From Pseudomonas putida W15Oct28 (GTDB taxonomy: Bacteria; Pseudomonadota; Gammaproteobacteria; Pseudomonadales; Pseudomonadaceae), in contig NZ_JENB01000024.1 in the NCBI RefSeq assembly GCF_000708715.2, positions 1-64,000 of the forward strand: a DNA stretch of 64,000 bases. Reading direction: 5' to 3'. This document shows, piece after piece, positions 57,400-64,000 of the stretch. Both the position numbers and the translations under genes were made by a program. Under the pieces are notes generated by a model. The model was not told where the DNA came from and searched no databases. It saw nothing but the letters and a program-made list of their open reading frames with translations. The stretch's first letter is position 1. Every line of letters begins with the position of its first letter.

Positions 57400-57421
57400 T
57401 TGCCCCTTGAGTCAGGGGCAA
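57400..57421 (-). promoter_or_regulatory. Leader hairpin upstream of gene A
   Basis: TTGCCCCT-TGAGTC-AGGGGCAA, perfect 8-bp stem just upstream of the AAGGAG of gene A. A second palindrome pair, AGCGCGCT twice around 8 nt (57433–57456), lies farther upstream. Either may be an operator or an mRNA-stabilising 5' hairpin. Confidence 0.45.
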
Positions 57422-57474
57422 TCACCTTAGCCAGCGCGCTGGTCACAAAGCGCGCTGAAGGGTTTCCGACGCAA

Positions 57475-59163
57475 CTAGCTGGCGGTGGGGTACCAACGCG
57501 GCGTGTAGGCCCACACCCCACCCGACAGGCGAGGGAATACACAGGTTGTAGAGGAGCCGACCAGAACCATGGTGCGCATATCGACCATTTCCGGCAGCAG
57601 CTCGGCCAAGGTGACTACCTTAAGCGTCTGCCCCGGCCTACCGATGTCGCGCCCAAGGACTACAGGCGTGTTCCCCTCGCGGTGGCGACGCACAACCTCC
57701 AGCGCCACCCCGAGCTGGTGCGGCCTGGACTTGGAAATCGGGTTGTAGAAGGCCAGCACCAGGTCGGCCTGGGCCGCCAGGTCCAGGCGCTTTTCAATGA
57801 TCGACCAGGGCTTGAGGTTGTCCGACAGCGACATCACACAGAAGTCATGCCCCAGCGGTGCCCCCGCCTGCGCAGCCGTAGCGAGCGAGGCCGACACCCC
57901 AGGCAGGATCTCGAGGTCGACGCGCTGCCAGGCCGGGTCACTGGATTCGTGTAGCGCTTCGAGCACTGCAGCGGCCATGGCGAACACACCAGGGTCGCCC
58001 GACGAGACCACCACCACCGAACGGCCTTGGGCCGCCAGCTCGAAGGCATGCCGGGCGCGTTGCATCTCTTCACGGTTGTCGGTGCAGTGCAGCACCTGAT
58101 CGCCACGGAACGGCCCGGCCATGCGCACATAGGTTTCGTACCCAAGCACATCCTCGGCCCGCGCCAGCTCGGCCTTGACCGCCGGCACCATCAGTTCGGC
58201 GGCCCCCGGGCCCAGGCCGATAACAGCCAGACGACCACGACGGCGGCCAACCTGCGCCACATCGACCGGGGCAGGCGCCACTGCGATGACCACTTCGGCC
58301 TGTTCTATCAACTCTGCGCCTGGCAACGCTGCAGCCACCATGCTGGCCACATCGCCTGGCCTGGCAGCGAAGCGCAAGGCGACACCCAAAGCCTGAGCAG
58401 CCTCGTGCAAGGCACTGTCGGCCATGGCTTGTTCGTCCGCCAGCACACAGGCAACAGATGGCTCGGCGATACCGGCCTGCTGCAACGCAGCACGAATGCC
58501 GTGCAGGTTGCCACCTGCAACACCCACCACCACCGAGCGCGGGTGGATCAGCAGTTCGTCGCGGTTGGCCGGGCGGGCCTGATGCCCCACATGGATGGTG
58601 CGCCGGGCTGCTTCGCTGGCAGGCAACTGCACCTGTTGCAACCACGGCGCATCACCTTCGATGCGCACCGCCTCGCCAGCCAGCAAATCAGAGACAAAGC
58701 GCTTGCCTTGCTCGATGTCCGCCAATGCATAACCCTGCGGCGGGTTCAGCAGGCAAGTGCCGAAACGCAGCTCGCCACTGGTGGTGATCGCAGCAGCAAC
58801 GCCCAGTGCCTCTGCGATTTCGCGTGCCATCACGTTCACGCCACCCAGGCCACCGAGCAGCGGCACCACTGCACTGCCATCCTCGGCCACGGCCAGAACC
58901 GGCGGCTCGCTGCCTTTCTCGCTGAGCAGGCTGGCCAGGCTGCGGATGACGATGCCCGCAGCACACAGGGCGATGATCGGCGTGTCCTGCTGGTACAGCC
59001 CGCGCAAGGTATCGCCGAACGAGGTGTAAGACTGGTCGGCACCCTCGACACGCCCCTTCAGGCCATGGAGGGTGGCCTGTGGATAACAGTGCTGGATACG
59101 TTGCGCCGTCGCCAGGCTGCCCGGGCCGAGAATGACGATCGCCGGCGCCTTGTGGATGCTCAT
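57475..59163 (-). CDS. cobJ: CbiG–CobJ fusion: precorrin-3B C17-methyltransferase
   Basis: 562 residues. About residues 8–300 are CbiG/CobE-like ([54 protein letters not shown]). About residues 310–550 are the CobJ methyltransferase ([59 protein letters not shown]). CobJ contracts the ring and methylates C17. The ATG overlaps the cobI stop (ATGA). Fusion of these two is common in Pseudomonas; in the aerobic route the CbiG-like half may act as CobE. Confidence 0.93.
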   Translation of the reverse strand: MSIHKAPAIVILGPGSLATAQRIQHCYPQATLHGLKGRVEGADQSYTSFGDTLRGLYQQDTPIIALCAAGIVIRSLASLLSEKGSEPPVLAVAEDGSAVVPLLGGLGGVNVMAREIAEALGVAAAITTSGELRFGTCLLNPPQGYALADIEQGKRFVSDLLAGEAVRIEGDAPWLQQVQLPASEAARRTIHVGHQARPANRDELLIHPRSVVVGVAGGNLHGIRAALQQAGIAEPSVACVLADEQAMADSALHEAAQALGVALRFAARPGDVASMVAAALPGAELIEQAEVVIAVAPAPVDVAQVGRRRGRLAVIGLGPGAAELMVPAVKAELARAEDVLGYETYVRMAGPFRGDQVLHCTDNREEMQRARHAFELAAQGRSVVVVSSGDPGVFAMAAAVLEALHESSDPAWQRVDLEILPGVSASLATAAQAGAPLGHDFCVMSLSDNLKPWSIIEKRLDLAAQADLVLAFYNPISKSRPHQLGVALEVVRRHREGNTPVVLGRDIGRPGQTLKVVTLAELLPEMVDMRTMVLVGSSTTCVFPRLSGGVWAYTPRWYPTAS

Positions 59164-59894
59164 CCCTGCCATTTTTCCCCCGGCACGATGATCAGCGAGA
59201 AGTACGGCGACGACTGCGGGTCGACCTGGTCCAGCGGCACAATCTTCTGGTTGGCCATGGTGGCACGCTCCACATACAGCGCACGCCCGTCCAGGCCCAG
59301 TTCGGCCAGGACGTCACGTACTTTGGGGAAGTTGCGGCCAAGCTTCATGATCACCGCCGCATCGGCGTCGGCCAGTCGGCGCTTCAGCTCTTCGGCCGGC
59401 AATACGCCCGACAATACCGACAGGCTTTGGTTGCGGTACACCAGCGGCGCGCCCAGTACCGAGGCGCCACCGAGCATCGAGCAGACGCCAGGGATCACTT
59501 CGGCCTCATAGCGCTGCGCCAGGCGGTCGTGCAGGTACATGTAGGAACCGTAGAAGAACGGGTCGCCTTCGCAGATCACCGCCACGTCGCGGCCGGCATC
59601 CAGGTGCTCGGCCACCTGCACGCTGGCTTCGTCGTAGAAGTCGCTGATCACCTGCTCATAGGACAGCGGCGCAGGCAGGGCCTCGGTGGTTACCGGATAG
59701 ACCAGCGGCAACAGCGTCTGCTCGGCTTGCAGGTGCGCCTCAATGATGCCGAAGGCATTGCCACGCTTGCCCTTGGCCACGAAGTAGCCGACCACTGGCG
59801 CTTCGCGCAGCAGGCGCAGGGCCTTGAGGGTGATCAGTTCAGGGTCGCCCGGGCCCACGCCCAGGCCCAGCAGACGTCCACGCGGCGCCATCAT
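59160..59894 (-). CDS. cobI: Precorrin-2 C20-methyltransferase
   Basis: 244 residues. [40 protein letters not shown] and [20 protein letters not shown] are the SAM-dependent tetrapyrrole methylase motifs of the CobI/CbiL type. Overlaps cobH by ATGA at its start and cobJ at its end, so the four cob genes form a tightly coupled operon. Confidence 0.95.
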   Translation of the reverse strand: MMAPRGRLLGLGVGPGDPELITLKALRLLREAPVVGYFVAKGKRGNAFGIIEAHLQAEQTLLPLVYPVTTEALPAPLSYEQVISDFYDEASVQVAEHLDAGRDVAVICEGDPFFYGSYMYLHDRLAQRYEAEVIPGVCSMLGGASVLGAPLVYRNQSLSVLSGVLPAEELKRRLADADAAVIMKLGRNFPKVRDVLAELGLDGRALYVERATMANQKIVPLDQVDPQSSPYFSLIIVPGEKWQG

Positions 59895-60517
59895 TCCACC
59901 TCCGTGGCGAGGGCGTTGACCGCAGCGGCGGCCATCGCGCTACCGCCCAGGCGGCCTTGCATGATCACGAACGGCACACCACGGCTGTCGGCGGCGAGCA
60001 TCGCCTTGGACTCGGCAGCGCCGACGAAACCGACCGGGAAGCCGAGGATGAGCGCCGGCTTGGGTGCGCCCGCGTCAATCATCTCCAGCAGGTAGAACAG
60101 GGCGGTAGGCGCGTTGCCGATCACCACCACGCTGCCTTCCAGGTACGGGCGCCACAGCTCCAGGGCTACGGCAGAGCGGGTATTGCCGGCGTCCTTGGCC
60201 AGGCCCGGCACGCTAGGGTCGCGCAGGGTGCAGATGACTTTGTTGTCTGCTGGCAGGCGGGCCCGGGTGATGCCTTCGGCAACCATGTGCGCATCGCACA
60301 GGATCGGCGCGCCGTTGAGCAGCGCCTCGCGACCGGCCCGGCCGGCGCCTTCGGAGAACTGCAGGCCATCGATGGCGTCGACCATGCCACAGGCGTGGAT
60401 CACGCGCACGGCGAGCTTTTCGAGGTCTGCGGGGATCCGCTCGAGTCGGGCTTCCTCACGGATGATCCGGAAGGAATTGCGATAGATCTCCTGACCATCG
60501 CGGATGTAGTCAATCAT
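59891..60517 (-). CDS. cobH: Precorrin-8X methylmutase
   Basis: 208 residues. Moves a methyl group from C11 to C12 to give hydrogenobyrinate. [32 protein letters not shown] (catalytic His), [15 protein letters not shown], and [16 protein letters not shown] are all present. Start at MIDYIRDGQ, which overlaps the cobG end by eight bases. Confidence 0.96.
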   Translation of the reverse strand: MIDYIRDGQEIYRNSFRIIREEARLERIPADLEKLAVRVIHACGMVDAIDGLQFSEGAGRAGREALLNGAPILCDAHMVAEGITRARLPADNKVICTLRDPSVPGLAKDAGNTRSAVALELWRPYLEGSVVVIGNAPTALFYLLEMIDAGAPKPALILGFPVGFVGAAESKAMLAADSRGVPFVIMQGRLGGSAMAAAAVNALATEVE

Positions 60518-61841
60518 CAAGGTGCTCCGTCGGCAGGTCGAGCATGGCGCCTGCTTCATTCAAGGTAAGGTCGGTGGCGCGCAGGGCGCCGAAGCCCGGT
60601 TGGCGCGCGTCACGCAGATAGAGGTCATAACGGCCCGGCGAACGGGCCAGCAGGGTGGCCGGGGCAACATGGGCCACGGCGCAGGAACGGGGGCAGCCAG
60701 ACAAGTGCACGCTGGCGGGCACGCCAGGGCCCAGCAGCGCGGCCAGGGCAACCGCGTCGGCCTTGGTCTCGCCAAGGGCCTTGGCGCAGCCGCTGGCACC
60801 GGTACAGGCGCTGATGCGCGCCAGGGGTTCTTGGTCGTGGCACAGCAGCCCCAGCGCAGACAGGTCGGCCTGGGCCTGGTCGATGTGGTGTGCTTGCAGG
60901 TTGGTCAGCACCAGGCTTTGCCAGGGGCTCAGGCGCAGGCTGCCGTCGCCCAGCTCACGGGCAATCCGCGCGGCACCGCGCAACATGGCCGGGGTCAGGC
61001 GGCCTTGGGGCGGGGCTACGCCAAGGGCCACGCCCTGCGCCTGCGGCAGCTTGCCCAGCCACGAGGCGTGGTGCTGCTCACGGCGCCAGGCGAGCACGAC
61101 GGCATCGCGGCGGATATCCAGGCCAAGCCCATCGACGAAATCGGTTGCCGGGTACACCTCAAGCAACTGGCGCATGCGCGACTGCGCCGGGGTTGCCAGG
61201 TCGAGGAAGCGCTCCAGCACCGCGCGCACCAGCGCCTGGCCCTGCGCCAGCGGCACCGCGCCCAGCACCTGGCCGTCCGCCGGGCAGCCCGCCAACCCAA
61301 ACGCCAGCCAGTTCTGCTGCCCCAGGCGCAGGGCCGATAGCCACAGGTCGTGGGGGTGTTCGAGCATGGTCAGGCGTTCGCCGGCATCCAGCTGCACGGC
61401 GAACTTGGCCGACAATTGGTGAAAACGCGGGGTGCCTTCCAACAGGCCGAGGATCTGCCCTGCCAACGGCCGGGCGTCCAGCAGCATCGCCGGGTCATGC
61501 CCGGCCAGCGGGCTGAGCATCAGGTTACGCACATCGTCACCGGCCGCGTCGCGCGGGCCCAGGCCGGCGGCGAGCAGTGTCTCGACCAGGGCGCGATGCT
61601 CGTTGCCAATGCCGCGGATCTGCAGGTTGCCACGGTTGGTGGCCTCGATCACGCCGCCGGCGAAGCGCTCGGCTGCCGCCGCCACCGCTTCGGCCTGCTC
61701 GGCCAACAGCAAGCCGCCCGGCAGCTTGATACGGCAGATGCCGCCATCACGGGCACTGACAATGCGCCACAACCCCGGGCAGGCCGAGGGGCGGGGCGAA
61801 ACGTTGGGGGCATGGGCCTGCGTCAAAGGGGCGTCCGGCAA
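60510..61841 (-). CDS. cobG: Precorrin-3B synthase
   Basis: 443 residues, nitrite/sulfite reductase-like with two half domains. ISACTGASGCAKALGETKADA and VHLSGCPRSCAVAHVAPATLL hold the four Cys that bind the [4Fe-4S] cluster (CxxxxxC and CxxxC). It uses O2 to hydroxylate precorrin-3A, marking the aerobic pathway. A CATAAT at about 61876 (minus strand) may be the −10 of the cobGHIJ promoter. No cobalamin riboswitch box is visible upstream. Confidence 0.93.
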   Translation of the reverse strand: MPDAPLTQAHAPNVSPRPSACPGLWRIVSARDGGICRIKLPGGLLLAEQAEAVAAAAERFAGGVIEATNRGNLQIRGIGNEHRALVETLLAAGLGPRDAAGDDVRNLMLSPLAGHDPAMLLDARPLAGQILGLLEGTPRFHQLSAKFAVQLDAGERLTMLEHPHDLWLSALRLGQQNWLAFGLAGCPADGQVLGAVPLAQGQALVRAVLERFLDLATPAQSRMRQLLEVYPATDFVDGLGLDIRRDAVVLAWRREQHHASWLGKLPQAQGVALGVAPPQGRLTPAMLRGAARIARELGDGSLRLSPWQSLVLTNLQAHHIDQAQADLSALGLLCHDQEPLARISACTGASGCAKALGETKADAVALAALLGPGVPASVHLSGCPRSCAVAHVAPATLLARSPGRYDLYLRDARQPGFGALRATDLTLNEAGAMLDLPTEHLDD

Positions 61842-61956
61842 TCTGTGAAAATGCGCTTGAGTGTAGAAGGCGCGGTATTATGCCTGCTTTGTCCGGCGGC
61901 ATGAAAAGCCGGTGGTCGAGCATCCTCAGCGATTGAGGAAAAATTCAGGACCGCGT

Positions 61957-62049
61957 CGCCTTCTTCGCGGGCTTGCCCGCTCCCACAGGATCACCGCTGC
62001 CCACAACGGCTGCGCTGTACCTGTGGGAGCGGGCAAGCCCGCGAAGGGG
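61957..62049. repeat. REPIN, class 1, between divergent cob arms
   Basis: CTTCTTCGCGGGCTTGCCCGCTCCCACAGG and inverted partner, inside the cobG–cobL divergent gap, unusually close to the cobL start. Confidence 0.9.
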
Positions 62050-62084
62050 CGCGAAGCGGCCCCAAAAATGACGGAATGAAATAC

Positions 62085-63296
62085 ATGGCACCCTGGCTGA
62101 CAGTAGTAGGCATCGGCGAAGACGGCTTTAGTGGCCTGGGCAAGCAGGCCCGGCGCGCGCTGCTGGGCGCTGCGCGGGTCTTCGGCAGCCCGCGCCAGTT
62201 GGCCCTGCTGCCGCGCTGCGTGCCCGGCGAGCGGCTGGGCTGGCCAAGCCCGTTCTCGCTGGCCCCGGTGCTGGCCCTGCGCGGCGAGCCAGTGTGCGTG
62301 CTGGCCAGCGGCGACCCGATGTTCTTCGGCGTCGGCGCCAGCCTGGCGCGGCAGGTGCCCGCCGATGAAATGCGCGTGCTGTCGATGCCCTCCTCGTGCG
62401 CCCTGGCCGCCGCCCGCCTGGGCTGGCCGTTGCAGGAGGTGCAGGTGGTGTCTCTGGTGGCCCGCCCCTTGGCGGCGCTGAATGCCCACCTGCACAGCGG
62501 TGTGCGCCTACTGGTGTTGAGCAATGATGGCGACAGCCCGGCGGCAATTGCCGCCCTGCTGCGCGAGCGTGGCTTCGGGCCAAGCCGCCTGCGGATTTTC
62601 GAGCACTTGGGTGGCCAGGAAGAACGCGAGCTGGCCGGCACCGCCCAGGGCTGGCCGCACGCCAATATCGCAGCGCTCAACCTGGTGGCCATCGAGTGCC
62701 TTGCCGAGCCCGATGCCCCACGCCTGCACCGGCTGGCCGGGCTGCCGGACAGCGCCTTCCGGCACGACGGCCAGCTGACCAAACGCGATGTCCGCGCCAT
62801 CACCCTGGCGCGCCTGGCACCGCAGCCCGGCGAGCTGCTGTGGGACGTGGGCGCGGGCTGCGGCTCGATCGGCATCGAATGGATGCGCGCCCACCCGGCC
62901 TGCCGCACCTTGGCTATCGAAGCTGATGAGGGCCGCCAAGCTTTTATCGAACACAATCGTGACGCGCTGGGTGTACCCGGCCTGCAACTGGTCTGCGGCA
63001 AGGCGCCTGCGGCACTGCAAGGCCTGGAGCAGCCCGATGCAATCTTCATCGGCGGCGGCGTCACCCGCGAAGGCGTGCTGGGCCTGTGTTGGGCCAACCT
63101 GCGCCCCGGCGGGCGGCTGGTGGCCAACGCAGTAACCTTGCAAAGCGAACTGGCCCTGGCGCATTTCCGCGAGCAGCACGGTGGTGAGCTGACCCGCATC
63201 CATGTCGCCCATGCCCAGCCCCTGGGCGCGTTCGACACCTGGCGCCAGGCGCTGCCAATCACCCTGCTGGAAGTGGTGAAACCCGCCGATGCGTGA
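62085..63296 (+). CDS. cobL: Precorrin-6Y C5,15-methyltransferase (decarboxylating)
   Basis: 403 residues in two parts: an N-terminal CbiE-type methylase ([33 protein letters not shown]) and a C-terminal CbiT-type methylase ([34 protein letters not shown]). It methylates C5 and C15 and decarboxylates the acetate side chain. I prefer the start at MAPWLTVVG; an ATG nine bases earlier (MKYMAP) is possible, and neither has a strong Shine-Dalgarno. Overlaps cbiD by eight bases. Confidence 0.94.
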   Translation: MAPWLTVVGIGEDGFSGLGKQARRALLGAARVFGSPRQLALLPRCVPGERLGWPSPFSLAPVLALRGEPVCVLASGDPMFFGVGASLARQVPADEMRVLSMPSSCALAAARLGWPLQEVQVVSLVARPLAALNAHLHSGVRLLVLSNDGDSPAAIAALLRERGFGPSRLRIFEHLGGQEERELAGTAQGWPHANIAALNLVAIECLAEPDAPRLHRLAGLPDSAFRHDGQLTKRDVRAITLARLAPQPGELLWDVGAGCGSIGIEWMRAHPACRTLAIEADEGRQAFIEHNRDALGVPGLQLVCGKAPAALQGLEQPDAIFIGGGVTREGVLGLCWANLRPGGRLVANAVTLQSELALAHFREQHGGELTRIHVAHAQPLGAFDTWRQALPITLLEVVKPADA

Positions 63297-64000
63297 AGAA
63301 ACCCGTGAACAGCCCGCGCCCCTGCGCAGCGGCCTGACCACCGGCAGTTGCGCCACCGCCACCAGCCTGGCGGCCGCTCGCTTGCTGCTGAACGGCGAAA
63401 GCAGCGACGCCGTCAGCATTACCCTGCCCAAGGGCAAGGTGGTGCAGATGCGCCTGGAATTCTGCCGCCTGATTGGCGAGCGCGCAGAAGCCGGCACCCT
63501 CAAGGATGCTGGCGACGACCCGGACGTGACCCACGGCGCCCTGCTCTACAGCCAGATACGCCTGCTGGGCGAACCGGGTATCCGCTTTGTCGCCGGGGCC
63601 GGCGTCGGCACTGTGACCCGCCCGGGGCTGGTGCTGGCGGTGGGCGAGCCGGCCATCAACCCGGTGCCACGGCGCATGATCACTGAACACCTGCAACGCC
63701 TGGCCGAAGAATGCGGCTATCTCGGCGGCTTCGAGGTCACGGTCAATGTGCAGGGCGGCGACCAACTCGCCCTCAAGACCATGAACCCGCGCCTGGGCAT
63801 CCTCGGCGGGCTGTCGATCCTCGGCACCAGCGGCATCGTGCGGCCGTTCTCCTGTGCGGCCTACATCGCTTCGATCCACCAGGGTATCGATGTAGCCCAC
63901 ACCAACGGCTTCACGCACATTGCCGCGTGCACCGGCAACGCCAGCGAAGACACCATGCGCCGGGTCTACGGCCTGCCGGAAATCGCCCTGATCGAGATGG
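63289..64000 (+). CDS. cbiD: Cobalt-precorrin-5B C1-methyltransferase, C-terminus beyond window
   Basis: 237 residues visible. [22 protein letters not shown] is the CbiD opening signature, followed by [25 protein letters not shown] and [20 protein letters not shown]. It methylates C1 during ring contraction. CbiD belongs by name to the anaerobic route, yet here follows the aerobic CobL; pseudomonads commonly use it in place of CobF. The gene runs off the right edge. Confidence 0.94.
   Translation, partial: MREETREQPAPLRSGLTTGSCATATSLAAARLLLNGESSDAVSITLPKGKVVQMRLEFCRLIGERAEAGTLKDAGDDPDVTHGALLYSQIRLLGEPGIRFVAGAGVGTVTRPGLVLAVGEPAINPVPRRMITEHLQRLAEECGYLGGFEVTVNVQGGDQLALKTMNPRLGILGGLSILGTSGIVRPFSCAAYIASIHQGIDVAHTNGFTHIAACTGNASEDTMRRVYGLPEIALIEM

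Noticed and set aside
61842-62084. Cobalamin riboswitch
   Set aside because: I looked for the GCCACTG-type B12 box and its usual arms on both strands and did not see them.

Overview
The window is chromosomal DNA of a fluorescent pseudomonad, most likely of the Pseudomonas putida group. The evidence is high GC, dense coding, many REP/REPIN palindromes of the P. putida type, and a gene order that follows two known Pseudomonas blocks: amn–aidB–ladS–thiD–thiE–hemL–…–phoH–ybeY–corC–lnt–…–leuS–lptE–holA–…–lipAB–dacA–rlpA–mltB–rodA–mrdA–rlmH–rsfS–nadD–proA, then prmA–dusB–fis–purH–purD–retS–marC–cob genes. No rRNA, tRNA, CRISPR array, complete insertion sequence or transposase gene was found. Both window edges cut genes: a DUF6515-type protein at the left and cbiD at the right.

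Region by region. 1–5.8 kb: a secreted DUF6515 protein, a candidate structured small RNA, an Lrp/AsnC regulator, a DUF2788 membrane peptide, rluE, amn and an AidB-like acyl-CoA dehydrogenase. 5.9–9.0 kb is an accessory island: an orphan PAAR effector of type VI secretion with its overlapping membrane immunity gene, a DUF3077 gene behind a palindrome-rich leader, and a 0.3-kb long inverted repeat that abuts the 3' end of a receiver-less ladS. 9–20 kb: ladS, thiamine genes, hemL, the phoH–ybeY–corC–lnt cluster (without the expected miaB) and a YdcF-like protein. 20–39.5 kb: leuS, the LPS-transport lipoprotein gene lptE, holA, arfA with a terminator inside its coding region, two lytic transglycosylases, ldcA, the lipoate genes, and the rod-shape/cell-wall operon through proA. 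39.8–46 kb: mpg, a DedA–PAP2 fusion, an LrgA/LrgB pair, MaoC, prmA (with a 154-bp MITE just upstream) and a zinc-ribbon DUF3426 protein. 47–55.3 kb: dusB–fis, purH–purD with a long intergenic hairpin, retS and marC. 55.3–57.4 kb: three adjacent, mutually related genes of unknown function. 57.5–64 kb: aerobic cobalamin synthesis, with divergent cobGHIJ and cobL–cbiD arms.

Functional threads. Cell-envelope growth is strongly represented (mrdA, rodA, mltB, rlpA, dacA, ldcA, lnt, lptE). Two sensors that act on the Gac/Rsm switch in P. aeruginosa, LadS and RetS, are both present, and the LadS copy has lost its output receiver. Ribosome quality and assembly functions recur (arfA, ybeY, rlmH, rsfS, rluE, prmA). 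The most novel-looking content is the three-gene paralogous cluster at 55.3–57.4 kb. Next are the effector/immunity island with flanking repeats, the palindromic DUF3077 leader, the candidate small RNA near position 800, and the MITE before prmA.
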